Notes: generated from the sequence alone by a model not told the origin. Shown: positions 1 to 6,995, counted from the stretch's first letter. The stretch is DNA of 11,383 nucleotides from CAMBDR01 sp046597185 (GCA_046597185.1 JBKJLF010000484.1:1-11383), one strand, 5' to 3'. A program made the numbers and translations.

Positions 1-28
1 CGTGTGCGTGCATGCCACGGCTTATTGA

Positions 29-382
29 GGTGTTACCGAATTTTTTAAATTATTTGCAGCGCCGATAGATGTTCGACATGCACTTGCCGGGTTATATGTC
101 TCGCCTTATTTTTCTGAACTATTGCCACTCGATTCGCGGGTACCCCAAAGTGTGTTGTCCTTGCCCGAGGCCTGCTATCGGGCCCATGGCGGCGCACTCT
201 CGCACGATGAGGTTGGCAACAAGTGCCGCCTGCACTGTATGAACCATAGTTGTGCGGGTCAGCAAAATACACCCGCACGCACGTTTTTTGGTCAATATTT
301 TGTGGCCGTGCATTTCCCGGTCTTGCTCGTAAGTCATGGTTTTACGCAGGGCTGTATCGCATGCAATTGCCACATAGCTTGA
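29..382 (+). pseudogene. possible decayed coding remnant, family unknown
   Basis: A plus-strand frame is open from just after a stop at 26-28 to a stop at 380-382. It has no ATG near its beginning; the only usable start is a TTG at 122. The part from about 29 to 225 reads like real protein, with a hydrophobic amphipathic stretch (VTEFFKLFAAPIDVRHALAG) and then a passage ending RAHGGALSHDEV. Beyond about 225 the translation becomes Cys/His-rich and unlike ordinary protein, and a terminator-like hairpin sits inside the frame at 252-289. This suggests the 3' part of an old gene whose end has been lost or frameshifted. I cannot name a family. The minus-strand frames here look no better. It may equally be chance non-coding sequence. 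Confidence 0.22.
252..289 (+). terminator. terminator-like hairpin with T run (plus strand)
   Basis: GTGCGGGT at 252-259 is the exact reverse complement of ACCCGCAC at 271-278, giving an 8-bp GC-rich stem with an 11-nt loop. Six consecutive T follow at 284-289, after a 5-nt gap (279-283). The orientation fits termination of plus-strand transcription coming from the left edge, not of yggX, which is on the minus strand. The gap before the T run is longer than in a textbook intrinsic terminator. Confidence 0.4.
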
Positions 383-427
383 ACCGGGTCAGCGGAGCGC
401 CTGAATCAGGCAATACTGAGCCTGGAT

Positions 428-700
428 TTATTGCGCAGGCGGTACATACCCCTGCGCTGCATCGGCACCGTCACCAAAAAAGTGTTTTTCCATTTGCGTG
501 GCCAAATATTGGCGCGCACGGGCGTCGGCCAGGTTCAGGCGGTTTTCGTTGACCAGCATGGTTTGATGCTTGAGCCAGGCCGCCCATGCTTCTTTGGAGA
601 CGTTTTCATAAATCTTTTTACCCAGCTCGCCAGGGTAGGTCGGAAAATCCAGGCCTTCAGCTTCTTTATTTAATTTAATGCAATGTATGATACGGGTCAT
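428..700 (-). CDS. yggX: Fe(2+)-trafficking / oxidative damage protection protein YggX
   Basis: This small cytoplasmic protein of 90 residues matches the YggX family, which is usually about 90 residues. It is credited with protecting Fe-S clusters and labile iron from oxidative damage. Visible hallmarks are the N-terminal MTRIIHC with the conserved Cys7, the EAEGLDFPTYPGELGKKIY block (about 14-32), SKEAWAAWLKHQTMLVNENRLN (about 36-57), and a C-terminal GYVPP. Two adjacent ATG codons exist (703-701 and 700-698). I chose the inner one because the GGAG Shine-Dalgarno lies 6 nt from it but only 3 nt from the outer one, and because it puts the family cysteine at position 7. It lies 72 bp downstream of argA in the same direction, so the two are probably cotranscribed. 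From memory this adjacency is common in Burkholderiales. Confidence 0.95.
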   Translation of the reverse strand: MTRIIHCIKLNKEAEGLDFPTYPGELGKKIYENVSKEAWAAWLKHQTMLVNENRLNLADARARQYLATQMEKHFFGDGADAAQGYVPPAQ

Positions 701-729
701 CATATTCTCCAGTGATTGGAATTGAGGTC

Positions 730-762
730 AAAAATAAGTTAAAAATAAGTTAAAAATAAATG
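730..762. repeat. 11-bp AT-rich tandem repeat between argA and yggX
   Basis: Two exact copies of AAAAATAAGTT (730-740 and 741-751) are followed by a third copy, AAAAATAAATG, that differs at its last three bases (752-762). The array fills about half of the 72-bp argA-yggX spacer. Read on the minus strand it is a run of AACTTATTTTT units, so each unit ends in a T5 tract. No stem precedes them, so this is not an ordinary intrinsic terminator. Confidence 0.85.
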
Positions 763-772
763 AAAAAGGAAT

Positions 773-2083
773 TTACAGGGTTTTGATCAATACTTGCGAT
801 TTGCGCTGCCAGTTATACATCAGTTGTCGATCTTTGGGCAAATCATCGACACTGGCAGGGACAAAGCCACGTTTTATAAACCAGTGCGCGGTGCGGGTCG
901 TGAGTACAAACAGTTTCCAAAAACCGGCGGCACGGGCGCGGTTTTCCAGGTGGTGTAGCAGGCGCTCGCCATCGCCTTGCGCTTGTACCTCAGGGTTGAC
1001 GGTCAGGCACGCCATTTCCGCCATTTTTTCTTCGTCAAAGCCATATAGTGCGGCGCAACCAAAAATCACATGATCATGTTCGATGACCGAGAAATTTTCA
1101 ATTTCGCGTTCAATCAATTCACGCCCACGTTTCACCAGGGTGCCGTCGGCTTCGAGCGGTTCGATTAATTTCAAAATGCCGCCCACGTCTTCAATCGTTG
1201 CCTCGCGCAAGCTCTCCACATTATGGTGGCTAATCATGGTGCCCACGCCATCATGGGTGAATAATTCGAGCAAGGCCGAGCCATCGGTAGAAAACGGAAT
1301 AATATGCGCCCTGGGTACGCCGTTTTGGCAAGCGCGAATCGAATGTTGTAAATAAAATGCGGTTTCGGGTGGCAAACAACTGGCTTTTAAGACCGCTTCG
1401 GCCTGATGGGTGGTGAGTTCGCGCAACTCATTGCCTGCGGCATCGCTCATCAAATCGGTTTCGCTAATAAAAATTAATTTATCGGCATGCAGTGAAATGG
1501 CGGCGGCAGTGGCCACGTCTTCCATGGTTAAATTGAAAACTTCGCCGGTTGGCGAAAACCCGAGTGGCGACAATAAAACCAGACAGCCCGACGCTAAAAT
1601 CGGGTGAATGGTTTCGGAAGCAATTTTGCGGGTTACGCCAGTCAGTTCCAAATCCACCCCATTCAATACACCCAAGGGGCGGGCTGTGACAAAATTACCC
1701 GAAATGATCCGAATCGATGCATTCACCATCGGCGTATTGGGTAAGCCCTGGCTAAATGCGGCTTCAATATCCAGGCGCAATTCGCCAGCCGCTTCTTTGG
1801 CGCATTCGAGGGCGGCACTGTCGGTAATGCGGACTCCGTTGTGAAAACGTCCTTCCACATTACGTAGTGCCAATTGTTCGGCCACTTGTGGGCGCGAGCC
1901 GTGAACCAACACCACTTTAATCCCTAAAGCGTGCAATAATGATAAATCATGCGCCAAAACAGGCAAATCACCTGCTACCACCAATTCACCGGGAAAGGCA
2001 ATAACAAAGGTTTTGCTGCGAAAAGCATGAATGTAGGGCGCGACCGAGCGCAGCCATTGAACGAATTGTGTCGAATTTTCCAT
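773..2083 (-). CDS. argA: amino-acid N-acetyltransferase (N-acetylglutamate synthase) ArgA
   Basis: It catalyses acetyl-CoA + L-glutamate to N-acetylglutamate, the first step of arginine synthesis, in the cytoplasm; the family is feedback-inhibited by arginine. With the start chosen here it has 436 residues (E. coli ArgA has 443). Residues about 20-285 are the amino-acid-kinase-like domain, with KTFVIAFPGE (24-33), VVLVHGSRPQ (57-66) and SPLGFSPTGEVFNLT (172-186). Residues about 290-436 are the GNAT acetyltransferase domain, with REATIEDVGGIL (293-304), the acetyl-CoA pyrophosphate loop QAQGDG (367-372) and KLFVLTTRTAHWF (390-402). The frame is open further upstream, with an ATG at 2092 three codons earlier. 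I prefer 2083 because a perfect TATAAT lies over the 2092 codon and would place the transcript start close to 2083; no Shine-Dalgarno is seen before either. It is probably cotranscribed with yggX and is divergent from hrpA. Confidence 0.95.
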   Translation of the reverse strand: MENSTQFVQWLRSVAPYIHAFRSKTFVIAFPGELVVAGDLPVLAHDLSLLHALGIKVVLVHGSRPQVAEQLALRNVEGRFHNGVRITDSAALECAKEAAGELRLDIEAAFSQGLPNTPMVNASIRIISGNFVTARPLGVLNGVDLELTGVTRKIASETIHPILASGCLVLLSPLGFSPTGEVFNLTMEDVATAAAISLHADKLIFISETDLMSDAAGNELRELTTHQAEAVLKASCLPPETAFYLQHSIRACQNGVPRAHIIPFSTDGSALLELFTHDGVGTMISHHNVESLREATIEDVGGILKLIEPLEADGTLVKRGRELIEREIENFSVIEHDHVIFGCAALYGFDEEKMAEMACLTVNPEVQAQGDGERLLHHLENRARAAGFWKLFVLTTRTAHWFIKRGFVPASVDDLPKDRQLMYNWQRKSQVLIKTL

Positions 2084-2090
2084 GGTTGGC

Positions 2091-2098
2091 ATTATAAT
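2091..2098. promoter_or_regulatory. overlapping divergent -10 elements (argA / hrpA)
   Basis: The sequence ATTATAAT at 2091-2098 is its own reverse complement, so TATAAT can be read on the plus strand (2093-2098, toward hrpA) and on the minus strand (2096-2091, toward argA). Only 54 bp separate the two start codons, so this is the obvious place for both promoters. For argA, TCGGCA (minus strand, 2120-2115) is a 4/6 match to the -35 consensus with an 18-bp spacer. For hrpA I see no convincing -35. Predicted starts are near 2083 for argA and near 2105 for hrpA. Confidence 0.5.
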
Positions 2099-2137
2099 TC
2101 GTGCGCCAAGATCGTGCCGAAATTCAATCAAAAAACA

Positions 2138-5100
2138 ATGTCATCTGCCAAACAACCACCCCAATCTGCCACGCCACGCGCCACAAACGTGGTAAGCGCA
2201 CCCATTGCACCTGTTACGTCGGTTGCAGCTGTTGCGGCCATTGCGCCCAGGCCGCGTCCCGTGATTACCTTTCCCGAAGAGTTGCCGGTATCGGGTAGGC
2301 GTGACGATATCGCCAAGGCCTTGCAACAAAACCAAGTCATCATCGTTTGTGGTGAAACGGGTTCGGGTAAAACGACCCAATTGCCTAAAATTTGCATGGC
2401 CTTGGGGCGTGGCGAAAAAGCCATGATCGGTCACACCCAGCCGCGCCGGATTGCTGCATCGTCCACCGCCAAGCGCATTGCGCAAGAGTTGAACTCACCT
2501 CTGGGCCAGCACGTGGGCTATAAAGTGCGGTTTACCGATACCCTGGAAAAAGGCGCATCGGTCAAGTTGATGACCGACGGTATTTTACTGGCCGAAACTC
2601 AAACTGATCCATTGTTGAAAGCTTACGACACCATCATCATCGATGAAGCGCATGAGCGCAGTTTAAACATTGATTTTTTGCTCGGCTATATCAAACAAAT
2701 TTTGCCGAAACGGCGCGATTTAAAGCTCATCATCACGTCCGCGACGATTGACGCGGATCGTTTTGCGCGGCATTTTACGATCAACGGCAAACCCGCGCCG
2801 ATTATTGAAGTCTCTGGCAGGTTGTATCAGGTGCAAGTGCTATATCGCCCGGTGGATAGCGGCGTGCCAGACAATCAAGCCTTACTGAACCGCGCCCAAA
2901 CCATGCAAAAAGCGGGACGTGAAAAGCGTGATTTGATGGATGCGGTGTGCGATGCAGTCGATGAACTATGCCACCACGGCAGCGGTGATGTATTGGTATT
3001 TTTACCGGGCGAGCGCGAAATTCGCGATTGCGCCGAAGCCTTGCGCAAACATCATCCGCCGCATGTTGAAATTTTGCCGCTGTTTGCCCGCTTGTCGGCG
3101 CAAGAGCAAGAGCGGGTCTTCAAAACTGGCAATGCGCGCCGTATTGTGTTGGCCACCAATGTAGCGGAAACCTCACTCACCGTGCCCGGCATTCGCTTTG
3201 TGGTGGATGCGGGTACAGCGCGCATCAAGCGCTATAGTTATCGCAATAAAGTCGATCAATTGCAAATCGAATCGATTGCCCAATCAGCCGCCAATCAGCG
3301 CGCCGGGCGTTGCGGACGGGTGGCCGACGGGATTTGCATCCGTCTGTATGAAGAGCAAGATTATTTACAGCGCCCCAAATTTACCGAACCCGAAATTTTG
3401 CGCTCTTCGCTGGCGGCGGTGATTTTGCGTATGAAGTCGCTACGCTTAACCGATGTGGAAGAATTTCCCTTTGTGGAAGCACCGCAGGGCAGGGCGATTG
3501 CCGACGGTTACCACTTGCTGCAAGAGCTGGGTGCGATTGATGACGCCAACAAACTCACGCCACTGGGGCAAAAGCTGGCCAAATTGCCGCTCGACCCACG
3601 GGTAGGACGCATGATTTTAGCCGCGCTCGACCATGTTTGCCTGCGCGAAGTGTTGATCATTGCCGCTGCGCTTTCGGTGCAAGACCCGCGCGACCGCCCG
3701 TTGGAAGCGCAACAGGCCGCCGACGAGGCGCACAAGAAATTTGCTGATCCCAAATCGGAATTCATCAGTTACTTAAAAATGTGGGCCTGGTTTGAAGAAG
3801 CCATCGAACACAAAAAAAGCAATCGCCAGTTGCAAGACGCTTGCCGCAGCCAATTCCTGTCGCAACTGCGCTTGCGCGAGTGGCGCGACGTACACAGCCA
3901 ATTGTTGACCATTGTGCGCGAACAGGGTTGGCGGCTCAATGAAACGCCTGCCACCTATGAAAACCTGCATCTGGCGCTGTTGACTGGTTTGCTCGGTAAT
4001 ATCGGTTTTCTGGCCGAAGACGGGCAGTATGCCGGTGCGCGTGGCATCAAATACTGGATTTGGCCCGGTTCTCATTTGCATAAAAAAGCGGGCAAGTGGA
4101 TTATGGCCGCCGAGTTGGTTGATACCACTCGTTTGTATGCGCGCTGCATTGCGCAAATTCAGCCGGAATGGGTGGAAAAAGTCGCCAGCCATCTGTTGAA
4201 AAAGTCGTGGAGTGATCCGCATTGGGAAAAGAAAAATGCCCAGGTCAACGCCAGTGAGCGCGCTACCCTGTACGGTCTCACCATTTACGCCCAGCGGCGT
4301 ATTCACTTTGGTGCGCTCAATCCGGTGCAAGCACGCGATATCTTCATTCGCGAAGCTCTGGTTCTGGGCGAATTTGATACGCGTGCGCCATTTTTTGCGT
4401 ACAACCGTCAAATGGTGCGTGAAATCGAAAAACTGGAACATAAATCGCGCCGCCTGGATGTGCTGGTGGACGATGATTTGATTGCCGCCTTTTACGACAA
4501 ACTGCTGCCGCCGGAAGTGATCAACGGTGCCGCGTTTGAGCATTGGCACAAGCTGGCCACGGCCAAGAATCCGAAGCTGCTGTACCTCAATCGTGATGAA
4601 TTAATGCGTCATGAAGCGGCGGGCATCACCACTGATTTGTTCCCCAAAAAAATCGTCCTGGGCGGCACCGATTTGTTGCTGAGTTATCATTTTGAGCCGG
4701 GCAGTGCGCGTGATGGCGTAACCATGACCGTTCCCCTGTATGGCTTAAACCAACTGCCGCAGGCGCGCGGCGAATGGCTGGTGCCGGGCATGTTGAAAGA
4801 AAAAGTACATCTGTTATTAAAATCCTTGCCGCAAAAAATGCGCCGCCACTGCGTGCCGCTGCCAGAGTATGCCGCCGGGTTTTGTGAGCGCGTGGCCGAA
4901 AAGTTTGGCCAGGGTGAGTTGCTTGATGTGTTGATTGCGGATATTCGTGATCAAATTACCATTCTGGTGAAAACCAGCGACTTCAAACTGGAAACCCTGC
5001 CTGCACATTTGTGGATGAATTTCAAGGTGGTCGATGAGCACGGGCGGCAGTTGGATATGGGGCGTAATCTGGCCAGTTTGCAAGCCGAATTTGGTGGCCA

Positions 5101-6211
5101 GGCGCGCGCCAGTTTTCAAAAGTTGGCCGAGCAAGCCGGAGCGGAGATGATGGCCGCTGCGGCTGCCAGTGGGTCTGGCGTTGCGGGCGCGGCTGCCAAC
5201 GCGTCTGCCAGCGTGGGCGCGGCTACCAACGCAGCGGCGGGCAGCAAGGCGGGCAAGGCGCTTACGGGCGTGGGCACCGGCACGGGCGTGGATGCCAGCC
5301 TGGGCACTAGCGCGGGCGCGACTGCCGCATCCTCCGGCTCAACCAACAGCGCAACCAGCAGCCAGGAGAACCTGACCAGTTGGAGCTTTGGCGACTTACC
5401 CGTGTTATTGGAAATTGAAAAAGGCAAACTCAGCCTGATCGGCTTTCCGGCCCTGGTCGATAAACAAACCCATTGCGATCTGGAAGTATTTGACGATCAA
5501 ACCCTGGCCCAGCGCACCCATCGCCTGGGTTTGCGCCGCCTGTTTGCGCTGCAATTGAAAGATCAATTAAAGTTCTTGGAAAAAAACATCCCTGGTTTGC
5601 AGAATTTGGGCATGCAATTTATTAATTTAGGTTCGCAAGAACAGTTGCGCGAGCAAATCTTAAACAAGGCGATTGATTTGGCTTGCCTGCAAGACCCGCT
5701 ACCACAAAATGCCACCAGTTTTAGCAAGCGCAAAGACGATGGCAAAGCGCGCATCAATTTATTGGTCAATGAAATTGCGCGCTTACTGGCGCAAATTTTG
5801 CCGGAATTTCATGGTTTGCCGAAAAAACTGCAAACCGTGAAGGCGCATGCGGCGGCGGTGGTGGATATGCAAAATCAACTCAATGGCTTAATCGGTAAGC
5901 GTTTTTTGATGGATAACGAGTATGCGCAACTGGCACATTTCCCGCGTTATTTGAAGGCAATGCAAGTGCGCATCGACAAATTGCGCGCCGACCCGGCGCG
6001 CGATGCTAAATTGATGGCCGAATGGCTGTCGGTGGCCAACCTGTATCAGCGCGCCGCCAAAGACCATGCCAGCTTGCAAGACCCGAAGATGCAAGAATTT
6101 CGTTGGATGCTGGAAGAATTGCGGGTCTCGTTATTTGCTCAGGAATTGAAGACGCCGATGCCGATTTCGGTCAAGCGTTTGCAAAAAGTGTGGGAGAGTA
6201 TGCAGCGCTAA
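2138..6211 (+). CDS. hrpA: ATP-dependent RNA helicase HrpA (DEAH box)
   Basis: A 1357-residue DEAH/RHA helicase, slightly longer than E. coli HrpA (about 1300). HrpA-type enzymes act on mRNA and ribosomes; E. coli HrpA has been reported to rescue collided ribosomes. Visible in order: an Ala/Pro-rich N-terminus (1-43), Walker A GETGSGKT (72-79), DEAH (169-172), motif III SAT (201-203), TNVAETSLTVPGI (340-352) and motif VI QRAGRCGR (387-394). The winged-helix/ratchet region follows, then a long C-terminal DUF3418-type region interrupted by an Ala/Gly/Ser linker at about 1004-1076 just before WSFGDLP. The frame is open 63 codons further upstream, but that part lies antisense to argA, so the ATG at 2138 is used. 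No Shine-Dalgarno is seen; the leader is A-rich (AATCAAAAAACA). It is transcribed alone and converges on bfr. Confidence 0.96.
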   Translation: MSSAKQPPQSATPRATNVVSAPIAPVTSVAAVAAIAPRPRPVITFPEELPVSGRRDDIAKALQQNQVIIVCGETGSGKTTQLPKICMALGRGEKAMIGHTQPRRIAASSTAKRIAQELNSPLGQHVGYKVRFTDTLEKGASVKLMTDGILLAETQTDPLLKAYDTIIIDEAHERSLNIDFLLGYIKQILPKRRDLKLIITSATIDADRFARHFTINGKPAPIIEVSGRLYQVQVLYRPVDSGVPDNQALLNRAQTMQKAGREKRDLMDAVCDAVDELCHHGSGDVLVFLPGEREIRDCAEALRKHHPPHVEILPLFARLSAQEQERVFKTGNARRIVLATNVAETSLTVPGIRFVVDAGTARIKRYSYRNKVDQLQIESIAQSAANQRAGRCGRVADGICIRLYEEQDYLQRPKFTEPEILRSSLAAVILRMKSLRLTDVEEFPFVEAPQGRAIADGYHLLQELGAIDDANKLTPLGQKLAKLPLDPRVGRMILAALDHVCLREVLIIAAALSVQDPRDRPLEAQQAADEAHKKFADPKSEFISYLKMWAWFEEAIEHKKSNRQLQDACRSQFLSQLRLREWRDVHSQLLTIVREQGWRLNETPATYENLHLALLTGLLGNIGFLAEDGQYAGARGIKYWIWPGSHLHKKAGKWIMAAELVDTTRLYARCIAQIQPEWVEKVASHLLKKSWSDPHWEKKNAQVNASERATLYGLTIYAQRRIHFGALNPVQARDIFIREALVLGEFDTRAPFFAYNRQMVREIEKLEHKSRRLDVLVDDDLIAAFYDKLLPPEVINGAAFEHWHKLATAKNPKLLYLNRDELMRHEAAGITTDLFPKKIVLGGTDLLLSYHFEPGSARDGVTMTVPLYGLNQLPQARGEWLVPGMLKEKVHLLLKSLPQKMRRHCVPLPEYAAGFCERVAEKFGQGELLDVLIADIRDQITILVKTSDFKLETLPAHLWMNFKVVDEHGRQLDMGRNLASLQAEFGGQARASFQKLAEQAGAEMMAAAAASGSGVAGAAANASASVGAATNAAAGSKAGKALTGVGTGTGVDASLGTSAGATAASSGSTNSATSSQENLTSWSFGDLPVLLEIEKGKLSLIGFPALVDKQTHCDLEVFDDQTLAQRTHRLGLRRLFALQLKDQLKFLEKNIPGLQNLGMQFINLGSQEQLREQILNKAIDLACLQDPLPQNATSFSKRKDDGKARINLLVNEIARLLAQILPEFHGLPKKLQTVKAHAAAVVDMQNQLNGLIGKRFLMDNEYAQLAHFPRYLKAMQVRIDKLRADPARDAKLMAEWLSVANLYQRAAKDHASLQDPKMQEFRWMLEELRVSLFAQELKTPMPISVKRLQKVWESMQR
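5147..5365 (+). repeat. low-complexity Ala/Gly/Ser/Thr linker in HrpA with 30-bp-spaced DNA repeat
   Basis: HrpA residues about 1004-1076 consist almost only of A, G, S, T, V and N. At DNA level there is an imperfect direct repeat: 5183-5202 and 5213-5232 match at 18 of 20 bases, spaced exactly 30 bp apart. Further GGCGGGCA/GGGCGTGGGC-like motifs follow to about 5290. The stretch is clearly richer in G+C than the rest of the gene, suggesting growth by local duplication or slippage. The frame stays intact throughout. Confidence 0.85.
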
Positions 6212-6216
6212 TCAGT

Positions 6217-6246
6217 ATCCACCTCCGGGCCAGGCGGGAGGTGGAT
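6217..6246. terminator. hairpin between convergent hrpA and bfr
   Basis: ATCCACCTCC at 6217-6226 pairs perfectly with GGAGGTGGAT at 6237-6246, a 10-bp stem with a 10-nt loop, beginning 5 nt after the hrpA stop. No T run follows on either strand, so it is not a classical intrinsic terminator. It could protect 3' ends or mark Rho-dependent termination for either gene. Confidence 0.4.
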
Positions 6247-6283
6247 GAGTCAGGCTTGGGTGGTAGTGAATGCAGTTCGTCAG

Positions 6284-6757
6284 TTACGATCCACTTATTT
6301 GACTTTGCAAATAATTTTGCAAACCCACCTTGTCGATCAATTCAAGCTGGGTTTCCAACCAGTCGATATGCTCTTCGGTATCGTCCAAAATATCGGTCAA
6401 CAATTCGCGTGAGACATAATCGCTGGCCGCTTCGCACGCCGCAATGCCTTCTTTCACCGTCTGTTGTGCCGCCTGTTCCAGGGTCAAATCACAAGCCAAC
6501 ATTTCAGGGGTATTTTCACCGATGCGCAATTTATGCAAGGCCTGTACGTTCGGTAAGCCACTCAACATCAAAATACGTTCGATTAATTTATCGGCATGCT
6601 TCATTTCGCCGATCGATTCTTCGTATTCCTTCTTGGCCAATTTGTCGAATCCCCAATTTTTGTACATGCGTGAATGTAAAAAATATTGATTGATCGCAGA
6701 TAATTCATTGGTGAGTTGTGCATTGAGTAATTTAATTACTGCTTTATCGCCTTTCAT
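6284..6757 (-). CDS. bfr: bacterioferritin
   Basis: A 157-residue haem-containing ferritin, the same size as E. coli Bfr (158). Family members form 24-mers that oxidise Fe(II) and store it as ferric mineral in the cytoplasm. Numbering matches E. coli Bfr without gaps. Ferroxidase ligands Glu18, Glu51, His54, Glu94 and His130 are present, and Met52, the axial haem ligand at the dimer interface, is present. Position 127, normally a glutamate ligand, is threonine (segment DDTEEHIDW, 125-133), with Glu128 and Glu129 next to it. The start is firm: GGAGG lies 5 nt before the ATG. It is a single gene with no bfd (bacterioferritin-associated ferredoxin) beside it. The upstream region carries overlapping palindromes over a candidate -10. 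Confidence 0.96.
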   Translation of the reverse strand: MKGDKAVIKLLNAQLTNELSAINQYFLHSRMYKNWGFDKLAKKEYEESIGEMKHADKLIERILMLSGLPNVQALHKLRIGENTPEMLACDLTLEQAAQQTVKEGIAACEAASDYVSRELLTDILDDTEEHIDWLETQLELIDKVGLQNYLQSQISGS

Positions 6758-6783
6758 GGCCGCCTCCGGGAGTTAATCGCAGT

Positions 6784-6806
6784 GCGTATCATACGCTAAA
6801 TAGCGT
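6784..6806. promoter_or_regulatory. overlapping palindromes at the bfr promoter (candidate operator)
   Basis: GCGTAT-C-ATACGC (6784-6796) is a perfect 13-bp palindrome. It overlaps a second perfect one, ACGCTA-AA-TAGCGT (6793-6806), sharing the half-site ACGC. On the minus strand the first contains TATGAT (6793-6788), a good -10 for bfr that gives a transcript start near 6781 and a leader of about 24 nt. No good -35 is seen. It does not match the Fur box. The arrangement suggests a repressor or activator site. Confidence 0.45.
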
Positions 6807-6876
6807 GAAAACCAGTGTTTTGCCATATTTTTCTTGGGGTTAATGGTTTGATTAATAATGATTCTTGTTTGTGTTT

Positions 6877-6900
6877 CGGGTAAGCAAAAATTTTTACCCG
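6877..6900. promoter_or_regulatory. inverted repeat upstream of the S46 gene remnant
   Basis: CGGGTAA (6877-6883) and TTACCCG (6894-6900) form a perfect 7-bp inverted repeat around an A/T-rich centre. It lies about 20 bp before the TATAAT at 6920-6925, over the expected -35 area of the promoter for the S46 peptidase remnant. No T run follows on either strand, so an operator is more likely than a terminator. Confidence 0.3.
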
Positions 6901-6919
6901 ATTCTTGTACTTGCCACGC

Positions 6920-6925
6920 TATAAT
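6920..6925 (+). promoter_or_regulatory. candidate -10 box of the S46 gene remnant
   Basis: A perfect TATAAT lies 70 bp upstream of the ATG at 6996. No matching -35 hexamer is visible at 16-18 bp. If active it would give a leader of about 64 nt and would also be the nearest visible promoter for the FAD-linked oxidase downstream. Confidence 0.35.
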
Positions 6926-6995
6926 TTCCCGCCTTCTGCGCGAACTGAAAACACGCATCAAACCATAAAAACGACCATCAAATAAGATAGCGACC

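Larger units (their letters stand above)
1..427. other. region without an intact gene
   Basis: No reading frame here has a good start, a ribosome-binding site and a recognisable protein. It contains the possible remnant at 29-382, the plus-strand terminator-like hairpin at 252-289, and a short 5-bp stem (GCCTG at 399-403, CAGGC at 407-411) just beyond the yggX stop that lacks a T run on either strand. Nothing else is evident. Confidence 0.5.

Noticed and set aside
130..141. A 12-bp match CGATTCGCGGGT at 130-141 and 11229-11240, considered as direct repeats or attachment sites bounding the window
   Set aside because: The matches do not extend, the second lies in the end of a coding region, and nothing between them is mobile; taken as chance.
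1949..2137. A 63-codon N-terminal extension of HrpA in frame with hrpA
   Set aside because: It lies antisense to the start of argA, encodes no recognisable family sequence, and the ATG at 2138 gives an HrpA-like N-terminus; the open frame is a shadow of argA.
3773..4549. Long minus-strand open frame inside hrpA (258 codons)
   Set aside because: It is antisense to a well-conserved helicase gene, its translation resembles no protein, and it has no start context; a codon-bias shadow.
6022..6693. Plus-strand open frame of 223 codons over the hrpA end and antisense to bfr
   Set aside because: It runs through the hrpA stop, the intergenic hairpin and antisense to bfr, with no family resemblance; not a gene.
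6851..6870. Possible Fur box between bfr and the S46 gene remnant
   Set aside because: The A/T-rich stretch matches only about half of the positions of the Fur consensus when aligned by eye, no better than expected in an A/T-rich intergenic region.
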